Shown here: piece after piece, positions 42,460-51,598 of the stretch
Numbering within the stretch: the stretch's first letter is position 1
Layout of the letters: each line of letters begins with the position of its first letter
Origin: Arthrobacter alpinus
Lineage (GTDB): Bacteria > Actinomycetota > Actinomycetes > Actinomycetales > Micrococcaceae
Length of the DNA stretch: 64,000 nucleotides
Reading direction: 5' to 3'
NCBI RefSeq assembly: GCF_900105965.1
Contig: NZ_FNTV01000001.1
Location: 1,178,001 to 1,242,000, forward strand
Notes under the pieces: model-generated
What the model was told of the DNA's origin: nothing
The model's database searches: none
Seen by the model: the letters and a program-made list of their open reading frames with translations, nothing else
Translations under genes and position numbers: made by a program

Positions 42460-43674
42460 ATGGACTATTCAAAATCGTCGACGGGGTCTTCCTTGTCTGC
42501 AGTTGACTATGTGGACGCACCTGGGCCCGACGATGCTCGAAAGCCGCAGAAAGTCTCCGCGCTAAAGGGACAGGCTTGGAAATATGTGATTAGGCGCACG
42601 ATCGCAAAATTTAGCGCTGATGGTTGTACTGACATGGCTGCGTCACTAACCTACTTCGGTGTCATGGCGTTATTTCCGGCGCTTCTAGCGCTGGTTTCAA
42701 TCCTGGGTTTGGTGGGGCAGGCGGAACAAACCAGCGCAGCATTGCTGGATTTGATTGGCCAGCTCACGGACGATTCACTCGTGGGTACTTTGAGAGAGCC
42801 TGTAGAACAGTTGGCCAGCTCGCGGGCTGCCGGGTGGGCGTTCACTCTCGGGTTGCTCACGGCATTGTGGTCAGCTTCTGCGTACGTCGGGGGGTTTAGC
42901 CGTGCGATGAACAGGATCTACGGCACGGACGAGGGGCGCTCGATTTGGAAACTTCGCCCCACGCTGTTGCTGGTAACACTTGCATCCGTTGTGCTCGTTG
43001 CCTTCATTGCACTGCTACTGGTAATTTCTGGACCGATTGCCCGAGTGATTGGAGATGCGATCGGGTTAGGCTCTGAAGCAGTTTCCGTCTGGGAAATCGC
43101 CAAATGGCCGGTTGTTGGCGTTCTAGCCATAGCCTTGATCGCCGTGCTGTATTACTTCACTCCCAATGTGAAACAACCGAAGTTTCGATGGATCAGTGTA
43201 GGCGCGGGTGTCGCACTTGTATCAGCCGTCGTGGCCTCAGCCGGGTTCGGACTGTACGTGGCCAACTTTTCTAAGTATGAAAAAACGTATGGAACCATCG
43301 CCGGGGTGGTCGTCCTCCTATTGTGGTTGTGGATCGTGAACATCACACTGCTCTTTGGTGCGGAATTGGACGGCGAAATCGAGCGCGGTCGAGAACTTCA
43401 GGCAGGAATTAAAGCCGAAGAGCAACTACAGTTGCCTCCGCGAGACACGCGTGCCAGCCTAAAAAAGCGTGAAAAAGTGAACTCGATGATCTCCGAAGGG
43501 CGGCAACTCCGCAAGACACTTCCCCTTGCTGCTGAAGACGATGGTGCTAGCAACACATCGAAATTGAGGCCGTTGGCGCTGTTAGTTGGCGCCGGTGCCG
43601 TGGCCGCCGGCGTCCTAACATTCCGAAAATCCAGAAGAAGCCGCGCTGCACAGCGGGCGACCAAGAACGGATAG
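42460..43674 (+). CDS. YihY/BrkB family membrane protein
   Basis: 404-residue inner membrane protein of the YihY/virulence factor BrkB family (often misnamed ribonuclease BN). Six TM helices are visible from about residue 55 (MAASLTYFGVMALFPALLAL) to 290 (VVLLLWLWIVNITLLFGAE), the latter being the family's most conserved block. A charged cytoplasmic tail and a final TM-like segment (LALLVGAGAVAAGVLTF) follow. I use the ATG at 42460; a GTG at 42418 is possible. Function is unproven; transport is suspected. Confidence 0.88.
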   Translation: MDYSKSSTGSSLSAVDYVDAPGPDDARKPQKVSALKGQAWKYVIRRTIAKFSADGCTDMAASLTYFGVMALFPALLALVSILGLVGQAEQTSAALLDLIGQLTDDSLVGTLREPVEQLASSRAAGWAFTLGLLTALWSASAYVGGFSRAMNRIYGTDEGRSIWKLRPTLLLVTLASVVLVAFIALLLVISGPIARVIGDAIGLGSEAVSVWEIAKWPVVGVLAIALIAVLYYFTPNVKQPKFRWISVGAGVALVSAVVASAGFGLYVANFSKYEKTYGTIAGVVVLLLWLWIVNITLLFGAELDGEIERGRELQAGIKAEEQLQLPPRDTRASLKKREKVNSMISEGRQLRKTLPLAAEDDGASNTSKLRPLALLVGAGAVAAGVLTFRKSRRSRAAQRATKNG

Positions 43675-44319
43675 CATCATCCGGACCGTGCGCAATTGAC
43701 AAACCCAATTGATGCGGATTGTCCGAGGGGCAACGCTGGTTGAAGCAGTCCAGTCACGCCCGTCAAATCTGGCAATCGGGATCTTGGCGGCATTGCCCAC
43801 CGACTCCGGCGTGGGTGACAAGGGCGTCGGGGTTGCCGGCGCCATCGGTGAGGTAGGAGGAATGCATGCCGGTGCCGGTGCGCAGCATGAGGGGCTCGCC
43901 GATGACGGGGTCGGGCTCCATATGGGCGGCGCTTGGCCCGTTCTTTCACGGTGTCAGGTGGCCTGCGACTCGGCCGTTCCATGGAAAGAAACTTCGGGCT
44001 ATTGGCAGTACATCACGCAAAGTGTCTGCAGGTCACTGATCTTCCAGGCAGCGGTAATCGATTGGAGCACCTGCAGTGGCAATGCGGTCAGGCCTGATCT
44101 GGCAAAACACGGACAAGTTCTCAGAGAGGCACAGGCTTATTGGCGTTGACCATTGGAGGCTGCGGCGATGGTCCGGAATTGTGGATTTGCTGCTGGGGGT
44201 GGGCAAACGCGATATGAAGGTGGATGATGAGGCCATGAGGGCGCAAGTGATTTGCTCTGCACTGTATAGGGGGTAGGTGACGACGCTACTGCGGCAATAT
44301 GGGACGGAGATGAGTCGCC
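43675..44319. other. Gene-free stretch with an RHS fragment
   Basis: About 645 bases. The only readable piece is a short RHS-type fragment on the minus strand; the remainder has no recognisable content. Confidence 0.4.
43770..43925 (-). pseudogene. RHS-repeat protein fragment
   Basis: Minus-strand reading gives MEPDPVIGEPLMLRTGTGMH and SSYLTDGAGNPDALVTHAG, resembling RHS-core text of the YLTDGxGNPxxLV type. It ends at a stop soon after. A larger RHS pseudogene lies 1.5 kb further on the plus strand. Confidence 0.4.
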
Positions 44320-44859
44320 ATGGACACAACGGCGTGGATTTGGATTGCCATAGCCATCATCGTGGTGTTGTTGGTTGTAGTTTTCCTGTTGAGACTCAGT
44401 CGAGGGCGGCGAATACGCCAGGCTGAGGAACTAAAGGATAGGGCCCGCGAACAAGCGAGCAGCTTGCGTGAGGATGCGACCGAATCCGGCCTCCTAGCAC
44501 GGGAGAAGGAGGCAGTGGCGGCACGGACAGCGGCTGACGCGGAAGAAGCTGCGGTGGCTGCCGAACGGTTGAAGATCGAGGCGCAGAGGCAGCATTCGGC
44601 CGCTGCCGAAAGCGACTCCCGTTCGAAGGAGCAGCTCCATGAAGCATCGGTCATTGATCCGGACGTTGATGCAACAGAAAATGCAGGCACGCCACAGGAC
44701 AGGGGAGTCGGCACATCCCGTGCTACTTCCACGCAGCACGTATCGGACCACGACGGAACGCCACCGGATGGCGTAAGTGATGGCCCAGACTCCACCCCCG
44801 ACGACGAAGCAAGTGCGGGTGGGCGAGGTCGGCACAGTCAGGAGCCGGGCAACGCATAG
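44320..44859 (+). CDS. Membrane-anchored coiled-coil protein, hypothetical
   Basis: 179 residues: one N-terminal TM helix (about 5-25, WIWIAIAIIVVLLVVVFLL) followed by basic residues, an alanine/glutamate-rich coiled coil (about 30-105, EELKDRAREQASSLREDA) and an acidic, disordered tail. No catalytic motif. Similar proteins are common in Micrococcaceae near YihY or DUF6458 genes; function unknown. Confidence 0.6.
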   Translation: MDTTAWIWIAIAIIVVLLVVVFLLRLSRGRRIRQAEELKDRAREQASSLREDATESGLLAREKEAVAARTAADAEEAAVAAERLKIEAQRQHSAAAESDSRSKEQLHEASVIDPDVDATENAGTPQDRGVGTSRATSTQHVSDHDGTPPDGVSDGPDSTPDDEASAGGRGRHSQEPGNA

Positions 44860-44914
44860 CCAGTCTGGCTCATACTATTCGCTGTGAAACGGCTGCTGAG
44901 AAAAGGAAATGGGC

Positions 44915-45172
44915 ATGAGTATTGGTGCTGGGGTTTTGCTGTTCGTTGTTGGTGCAATTCTTAGATTTGCGCTCACAGTTCAAGTGGCATGGATCGATTT
45001 GCTGCTCGTAGGTAACATCCTCATGGGTGCAGGCGTCGTCGTCTTCGTCCTGGGCCTGATTTTCACGTTCCGTAGACGGCATTCGGTGTCCAGGCGCCGC
45101 ACAGTGGTCGCTCAGGAAGACGGTGGCAGCACAGTCAGACGGACGACCAATACCGACGACACGGGGCTCTGA
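44915..45172 (+). CDS. DUF6458 small membrane protein
   Basis: 85 residues with two TM helices (MSIGAGVLLFVVGAILRFAL and LVGNILMGAGVVVFVLGLIF) joined by VQVAWIDL, then a basic cytoplasmic tail with R-R-R and T-rich sequence, the DUF6458 layout. I choose the ATG at 44915 because AAGGAA lies at a workable distance; an ATG two codons earlier would be too close. Function unknown. Confidence 0.8.
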   Translation: MSIGAGVLLFVVGAILRFALTVQVAWIDLLLVGNILMGAGVVVFVLGLIFTFRRRHSVSRRRTVVAQEDGGSTVRRTTNTDDTGL

Positions 45173-45329
45173 TACCAGACAGGACTGTTGGTACCGGGTA
45201 CTCCGCGGGACATTGATTCGCCTGCTGTACTCATTGATGTCCCGGGTCGTCCGCCTGGCTAGACGTCCAAGCGACATAACGCTGAAAGTTGCCTTAACCA
45301 TGGACCCCGACTCACCAACGGAGGGTGGT

Positions 45330-46876
45330 TGCCGGAGGGTATTGCTCTCAATCAGGCGGCGATCAGCGGTTCGAATGATGCTGCGGGGCGGCAGTTGTCC
45401 CAGACTGTTCCGGAGGGGCGCACGACGTCGTGGGTTTTTGATGGTGCCGGGCGCGAGCAGTCTGTCAGTGTTGACGGGGCCCTGGTATCCAGTGTTGACC
45501 GGGATGTGTTGAACAGGCGTGTGGTGGTCAATGACCACAGCAGCCCGGATGGGTTGATCACCGAGCATGAGCTGAGATTTGATCGTTGTGGCCGGTTGAT
45601 CGGGCGTGCACGCGGGAATCAGTCACTGGCGTGGGTTTATGACGCCGATGGGAACCGTAGCAATTTCACCGACGCCAACGGATCAACCACCTCCTATGTG
45701 CGTGAAGGTGATGGCCGGGTCACCAGTATGAGCAACTCCTTGTTGGGGCGGGCAGAGTTCGGGTACGACGCGGCCGGGCATTTGGGCCGTTCCGTGATCG
45801 CAGACCTCGTTCAGGACTGGGTCTACCGTGGCGGGAAACTCACCGAACAGACCCCCCACCACTACTGGGGTGGGGCAGGATCCTGCTACGGCGATCACGT
45901 TGATCGACCATGATGGTCATGGGCGTATCGCGGCGATCACTAAGGACGGGCGGGTGACCCGGCATGGCTATGACGACGCCGGTCAACTCACCGCCGCAAC
46001 CACCACATCTGACTCTGCCAGTGACAACACCGCGGGTCATGACACGGCTGTCGGTGCTGGGGTGCTCGAATGGAAGTATGACACCGCCGGGCGGCTGGTC
46101 CGCGAATCCACCCCGAGGGTGTGCGCGCTTATGGCTACACGGTTGCGGGGGAGCTGGAAACCGTCCATGATTCTGATGGTTCGGTGGCTCGGTACGTTTT
46201 TGATGGTTTGGGGCGTCGTGTTCGCCAGATCTGGGCGGATGGGTCATCGACGGAGTATGTGTGGGACCAACTCGGGCATTCGGGTGAAACGGTTACTCGT
46301 GATCCTGAAGGACAGAGTCTAACCACGCACTCAATGTGGGTTGATGCCTTAGGTGAGTTGGCCAGTGTTGATCGTGTTCCGCTGTGGTGGGACACCGCTG
46401 CACCGACCCGGACCAGGGTCGGGGGCGGTCAGGTTCTTTCCCTGCCCGGTGGGGTCACCGGTTTTGGTGAGGCCTGGTTGAACCCTGGTTGAACCCTGGT
46501 TGGCGTGGGGCACGGGCCACGGCCGTTGTTGATCCGTGGGTCAGCATCGGCGTGACGACCATCACCGAACCCGCCCCTGGCAGTAACGGGCTGGGCGGGG
46601 CTGCCCGGGGCTGGGGTTGTTCGTGGTGTTGTGTGTTCACTCCCTGTTGGTCTGGGGCTCCCGGCTACGGGCGGGCTCAGTGTTGCCGGGCTCGACTGGT
46701 TAGGAGCCCGCGCCCATGACCCGTCGAGTCGTGGATTCCTCAGCACCGACCCGCTCCCACACGTCGTGGGCGCCGGGTGGGACGGTAATCCGCACGCCTA
46801 CGTAGGCAACAACCCGTTGGGCATGGTCGACCCAACCGGGTTGCGCCCCATCACCGACCAAGACCTCAAAGCATAG
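45330..46876 (+). pseudogene. RHS/YD-repeat protein pseudogene
   Basis: At least four frames carry consecutive RHS text: YD repeats (FDGAGREQSVSVDGAL, YDADGNRSNFTDANGSTT, YDDAGQLTAATTTSD, YDTAGRLVRE, FDGLGRRVRQIWADG) and the RHS core end ARAHDPSSRGFLSTDPLPHV then NPHAYVGNNPLGMVDPTGL. A tandem 11-bp duplication at 46475-46496 causes the stop at 46490; removing one copy restores the frame. The 5' end (signal, PAAR or secretion region) and any C-terminal toxin tip are missing; the core stops 10 residues past the DPTG motif, next to IS remnants. Confidence 0.85.
46475..46496. repeat. 11-bp tandem duplication inside RHS pseudogene
   Basis: TGGTTGAACCC twice in a row, followed by TGGTTGG. As 11 is not divisible by three, it shifts the frame after EAWLNPG; with one copy the frame continues WRGARATAVVDPW. 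Confidence 0.85.
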
Positions 46877-46889
46877 GATGTTTTCTGAC

Positions 46890-47014
46890 ACGGGGCGGTT
46901 TCCTCCGATACGGGTGGCAGCTGCGAGCAGGTTTCTGATTCTGTAGTTCTCGAAGTTGCGGAATCCGCGGGCGATCCGTGGGGCGGTTTCGATGACCGTT
47001 TCGGCGAAGATCGA
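46890..47014 (-). pseudogene. ISL3-family transposase 3' fragment
   Basis: Minus-strand text RIARGFRNFENYRIRNLLAA resembles the C-terminal end of actinobacterial ISL3-family transposases (GFRNFENYRLRVLL). Only about 40 codons are recognisable. It abuts the truncated end of the RHS pseudogene. Confidence 0.5.
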
Positions 47015-47261
47015 AGTGTGCGAATTGTTGTTGTGGGTCGGATATGTCGACAGCGGCGACTGGCCCGTATTTTTGCCAGTCTTGATGAAGGTAAGCCCCT
47101 CAATGCAGGACGCCCCGTTGGGGGCGACCGTGCCGAGCGTCGGATTGGTCCTGTCCCGCGTCACAGTGATCACACCGGACCCGGCCTCGTGGATGGAGAC
47201 CCGGTTCAGCACTCTAAAGCTGTCCAAATAATCCCACGGTGGATGATCGCATCCGCCGAAT

Positions 47262-47461
47262 GGTTCATTCCAGAGCCAATCTGCGCCGGAACTCGGCGAC
47301 AATCCTCAGTCGCCACGCTGGATCAAGACTGTTCGCGGTATCGGGTACCGGTTGGCCCAACAAGGCAACCAGAATAGAGGCAAACAAACGCCCTTTAGGA
47401 AGACACGATTCGAAGGGACGCCTGCAATGAGACAGATTGCCAATCCGCCATGTGCATTGTG
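47262..47461 (+). pseudogene. OmpR-type response regulator 3' fragment
   Basis: Reads ANLRRN, then in another frame DNPQSPRWIKTVRGIGYRLA, the end of a PhoB/OmpR winged helix (wing hairpin TVRGxGYRL). The receiver domain and recognition helix are absent. Stop near 47461. Confidence 0.6.
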
Positions 47462-47767
47462 AGTTCGCTCCAGGGCCCGGTTGAAGCCCGGTTTGTTGCG
47501 ATTAAGCTTTTGTTGACGGATCCCCGCACAATTGTCCTGCAGTGTGGTTCAATGAACCTCAGATTCGCCAGTGGTTTTTGTCACTGTGGTCCAATCGGGC
47601 CAGCGGGTGGAACGGGGGACATTGTGGACCGTCGAAGACCTTAACTGATTATCCTTGCCAGCCCCGGAGCGCAGACTCCGGCGTTTGGATGCGCGGCGCC
47701 TACCAGGGCAACATAAGGCCTGGCCCGCCATCTTCCCTCGCTGCACAGGACAACCCCGAAGGTAACC
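47462..47767. other. Upstream region of the deacetylase gene
   Basis: About 305 bases without a gene; it should hold the deacetylase promoter, but no clear -35/-10 pair or palindrome is obvious. Confidence 0.35.
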
Positions 47768-49267
47768 ATGCGAACCATCAAGACTTCATCCAAATACGAT
47801 TCGGCTCGTGAGATCGCACCACGGACCAACAAACCAAGCGGCGGCCATCGCTTTCGAATGTGGGGCGCCTGGGCAATGGTCCTGCTTGTTCTGGGTGCCA
47901 TGGCCTCAATTACAGTCATGCCCGCCCAAGCGGCCACGCCCAAGACGATCATCAGCCTCACCTTTGACGACGGCAATGCGGACCAAGCGGCAGCCGAGCA
48001 GGTTCTCAAGGCCAGCGGGCTGGTTGGCACTTTCTACATCACCACCAGCTGGATTGGCGACACTGGCTACTTGACTCAGGCGGACCTGCACAATTTTGTG
48101 GCAGACGGCAATGAGATCGGTGGGCATACGGTCACACACCCGGACCTCACACAGCTTTCCACTGCCGCCGCAACCAAGGAAATCTGTGACGGCAGAACCA
48201 CCCTGCAAAGCTGGGGTTTCACCGTCGACAGTTTTGCGTACCCGTTCGCAGAGGAGAATGCCTCAGTTGAGAATGACGCCAAGAGCTGCGGTTACACCAG
48301 CGCCCGCGGCCTCGGCGACTTGCACTCCCCGGCCAGCTGCGCCGACTGCCCTTTTGCGGAGACGCTCCCGCCAGCCAAGCCGATGATCATCAGGGCACCT
48401 GACCAGGTGGACAGCACCTGGACCTTAAAGGATCTGCAGGATTCGGTGACCAACGCCGAAGCGAAGGGCGGCTGGGTTCAACTGACCTTCCACCGTATCG
48501 CCGTCGGAACGGATCCCACCCTGACCATTAGTCCCACGCTCTTCCAGCAGTTCGTCACGTGGTTGGCTGCGCGTACCGCCAACGGCACCACCTCGGTGCA
48601 GACCGTTGCCCAGGCCATGGGGGTCCAAACTGTACCTACGCCGACACCCACCCCGACGCCGTCACCCACCCCGACAGTTACACCAACGCCCACGTCATTT
48701 ACCGACGTTCCAACGAGCTACCCGTTCTACAATGAGATCACCTGGCTGGCTGGGAACAATATCACCACGGGTTGGCCTGAAGCCGGCAATACCTGGACTT
48801 TCCGTCCCGTCCAGCCGATCGCGCGTGATGCGTTCGCGGCTTTCCTGTACCGGTTCAAGGGCAGTCCTGCGTTTACGCCACCTGCAGTTTCACCCTTCGA
48901 AGACGTTGCCACTACTGCGCCGTTTTACAAGGAGATCACCTGGCTGTACGCCAGCAAGATCACCACGGGGTACCTTTCTGGCAACGTCCGTACTTTCCAG
49001 CCCTCTGCGACGGTCAACCGGGACGCCGTGGCCGCGTTCCTGTACCGGATTCATGGCAGTCCCGCTGTGACCGGAGCCAGCAATTTCACTGACGTTTCCA
49101 GCACTAACATGTTCTACAAGGAGATCACCTGGCTGGCAGCCAATGGGATCACTTCAGGCTGGATCGAGCCGAACCAGACCGTGACATTCCGTCCGAACTT
49201 GTCCATTCAGCGCGATGCAATCGCGGCATTCCTCTACCGCTATGACAGCAAATTTGGAAGGAATTAG
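47768..49267 (+). CDS. Secreted polysaccharide deacetylase with SLH-like repeats
   Basis: 499 residues. A long signal peptide (basic to about 33, hydrophobic MVLLVLGAMASITVM, cleavage after AQA) precedes a NodB-type CE4 domain: ISLTFDDGNAD (metal-binding Asp pair), GHTVTHPDL (HxxxH zinc ligands), FAYPFAEENA and LTFHRI. A threonine/proline linker (TPTPTPTPSPTPT) leads to three repeats of about 60 residues (FTDVPTSYPFYNEITWLAGN, FEDVATTAPFYKEITWLYAS, FTDVSSTNMFYKEITWLAAN) with RDAFAAFLYR-type ends, S-layer-homology-like cell wall anchors found in Arthrobacter. Likely trims acetyl groups from peptidoglycan or other wall glycans. Confidence 0.9.
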   Translation: MRTIKTSSKYDSAREIAPRTNKPSGGHRFRMWGAWAMVLLVLGAMASITVMPAQAATPKTIISLTFDDGNADQAAAEQVLKASGLVGTFYITTSWIGDTGYLTQADLHNFVADGNEIGGHTVTHPDLTQLSTAAATKEICDGRTTLQSWGFTVDSFAYPFAEENASVENDAKSCGYTSARGLGDLHSPASCADCPFAETLPPAKPMIIRAPDQVDSTWTLKDLQDSVTNAEAKGGWVQLTFHRIAVGTDPTLTISPTLFQQFVTWLAARTANGTTSVQTVAQAMGVQTVPTPTPTPTPSPTPTVTPTPTSFTDVPTSYPFYNEITWLAGNNITTGWPEAGNTWTFRPVQPIARDAFAAFLYRFKGSPAFTPPAVSPFEDVATTAPFYKEITWLYASKITTGYLSGNVRTFQPSATVNRDAVAAFLYRIHGSPAVTGASNFTDVSSTNMFYKEITWLAANGITSGWIEPNQTVTFRPNLSIQRDAIAAFLYRYDSKFGRN

Positions 49268-49289
49268 TGGTGACTTTTTCCTGATCCGC

Positions 49290-49337
49290 AGAGAGCTGTA
49301 GGTGCCCGCCACCAGTGGCGGGCACCTACAGCTCTCT
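49290..49337 (+). terminator. Strong terminator after deacetylase gene
   Basis: Perfect 22-bp stem (arms 49290-49311 and 49316-49337) with a 4-base loop, 22 bp after the stop, followed by GCTTTCACTCC. Very stable, probably also effective in the other direction. Confidence 0.8.
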
Positions 49338-50623
49338 GCTTTCACTCCTTCAGTACGATCATGAATCATTCGGTAGATTCATAAAGTTGGGCGAATTGCG
49401 GCGCCACTATTTGCAATGCCTCGATCGCGGAAAATCCCGGCAGTCCTGGCGCTGGCTGCCATTCTGGTGTCCGGTGCCCACCACGGTATCGGCGGGCAAA
49501 GAGAGCATCAGCGGCACAGGATCTGCAGATACTGGCGTCCACGCATCGCAGTTCAACGTCATTGCCATCCACTACAAAGGCCTCATGGACAAGAGTTCAG
49601 CAGCCCTTCTCCGGTCTAGCATGATAGATGGCCCGGAGCTTTTGGTAGCACTGCCAGGCAATGCTGACTTCATGGTTCGGGTCCTCCTTCCGTCCCAGGT
49701 GCCAGAGTGTGTCTTGGTCGAACCCGGGCTGGCGTGAAGCGCGAGCTACTAACCCGGTTGCCACTTCGCCCCGCATCGGATCTGCGTGCGCTCTACAGCC
49801 ACCGGACCAAACCCGTACGCAAATCGCGCCTGGGCGTGCTGCTGCAGCCGTCTGCAGACTACGACGGCGAATTGTTGGGCGTGAGCCTTCCTCGCCGTGC
49901 GCCTGTGGACCGGCCCCCTGGAAGCGGATGTAGCTCCAGCCTGGGCAGCGCCAGAACGGCTGGGCGTGGTTCGGGCCCTCGCCCGAGCCGGCGCTTCACC
50001 AAGTGAATAAGGGGCAGCAGGTGACCTCACGGAGCCCAACTAGAATTAGCCACGAACTGCGGAGAGATTTTCTAACGTGTGTCCAACCGTCAGGTGAATT
50101 GATTGTTGGCTGGGGTTTATCTAGTCAACCGGTCTCGGAGTCTGCCAGTTTCACCGGCAATGACGGCTTGGGTATGGAAATGGCCGCGGCACGAGCAGGG
50201 GTGTTCTGAAACGGCGGACGCCCCCGCGGCCAAGTGCGCCCCGGCAAGTGGTTTGCCTGCTTCGCGGAGGTTGAGCTCTGCTGGGGAGTCATTCGGGGCA
50301 TCTAACTGTGTTGGCGCCCATGGTTTTGCGATGATCCTCTTCGCATGGCCATGGAGGAACGCTTCCGACACCTCGATCGGTCGCCATGCCGGACATCTCG
50401 TGTTCACAGCTGTGTCTTGCATCGGCGCGCCGCATCCAGGACTTCCAATGGGTGGTGTTGGTGACTCGCAAGCGGCCCGCCAGCCAGATGAAGGAGCATG
50501 AACCAGAGACGTTATTCCAAATTCTCGGCAGTGTTAGCCTCCAGTTCACCGGGACGGTGGTTGGATAGAGGTATATGAGAGGAGTGTGGCAGCCGCCGCA
50601 TCCAACCGACCATTAAGGCAGTC
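49338..50623. other. Gene-poor stretch with eroded coding traces
   Basis: About 1.3 kb. At 49416 a frame starts like a signal peptide (MPRSRKIPAVLALAAILVSG) and, one frame over, continues SAGKESISGTGSADTGVHAS, so a small secreted protein gene has probably decayed here. The remainder to 50623 shows no family features. Confidence 0.4.
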
Positions 50624-51565
50624 ATGGACTTCATCGAGGCCGAACATCCCAGGCCGCGCCACTTCCTGCTTCATTTGAGCGACACCCACCTGCTGGGTGG
50701 CCCGGATCCCCTCTACGGGGCCGTGGACAGCGAGGAGCGGTTGCGCCAAATCTTCGCCGAAATCACGGCGTCGGGTGCCCGTCCGGAGGCGATCATTTTT
50801 ACCGGCGACCTCACCGACAAAGGCGAACCCGAGGCCTACGCCAAGCTGCGCCGGATCGTGGAGCCCGCCTGCAAGGCCATGGGGGCCGAGGTTATTTGGG
50901 CAATGGGGAACCACGACCATCGCGGAAACTTCCGTGCCGGCTTGCTGGGGGAAGCTGCGCACAGCGCTCCCATAGACCACAGCTATTTCCTGAACGGGCT
51001 GCGGGTCATCACCCTGGACACCTCGGTGCCGGGGTTCCACCACGGTGAGCTCGGTGCGGACCAGCTCAAGTGGTTGGCCGAGGAACTGGCCACTCCCGCT
51101 CCGGACGGCACCATCCTGGCACTTCACCACCCGCCGGTTCCCAGCGTGTTGGACCTGGCCGTGCTGGTCGAGCTGCGCCGGCAATCAGAGCTGGCTGCCG
51201 TGTTGCGTGGCTCCGACGTACGCACCATTTTGGCCGGCCACCTGCACTATTCGACCACAGCCATGTTCGCCGGGATCCCTGTGTCCGTTGCCTCGGCCAC
51301 GTGCTATACCCAGGATCTGAACGTGCCGGTCGGCGGCACCCGCGGCCGAGACGGCGGCCAGTCCTTCAACCTCGTCCACGTGTATGAGCACACCATTGTC
51401 CACTCAACGGTGCCGCTGGGGGCCGGCTCGACTGTCGGTGAGCAGGTTAGCGCCGAGGAAACACGCGTCCGTCTCAGTGCGGCCGGGGTGCGCATCCCCG
51501 ACCACGCGCCGCGCACCACGGGTATCCCTATTCAGGCACGACCGCGAGGGCTGACGCCGCGCTAA
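50624..51565 (+). CDS. cpdA: Calcineurin-like 3',5'-cAMP phosphodiesterase
   Basis: 313-residue metallophosphoesterase of the class III cyclic nucleotide phosphodiesterase group (CpdA, Rv0805). All dimetal motifs are present: LSDTHLL (D-x-H), FTGDLTDKG (GD), MGNHDHR (GNHD), a lone His in LALHHPP and AGHLHYSTT (GHxH). The 40-residue tail after the core is proline- and arginine-rich. It stands alone, convergent with the Stealth gene 34 bp on. Substrate by family; other phosphodiester substrates are possible. Confidence 0.9.
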   Translation: MDFIEAEHPRPRHFLLHLSDTHLLGGPDPLYGAVDSEERLRQIFAEITASGARPEAIIFTGDLTDKGEPEAYAKLRRIVEPACKAMGAEVIWAMGNHDHRGNFRAGLLGEAAHSAPIDHSYFLNGLRVITLDTSVPGFHHGELGADQLKWLAEELATPAPDGTILALHHPPVPSVLDLAVLVELRRQSELAAVLRGSDVRTILAGHLHYSTTAMFAGIPVSVASATCYTQDLNVPVGGTRGRDGGQSFNLVHVYEHTIVHSTVPLGAGSTVGEQVSAEETRVRLSAAGVRIPDHAPRTTGIPIQARPRGLTPR

Positions 51566-51598
51566 ACCCCATGAAACGTGCAGGCCAGCAGAGGTGGG

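Noticed and set aside
45855..45885. CCCCACC/GGTGGGG inverted repeat within the RHS pseudogene
   Set aside because: Lies inside former coding sequence and is short; more likely a chance GC-rich palindrome at a frameshift.
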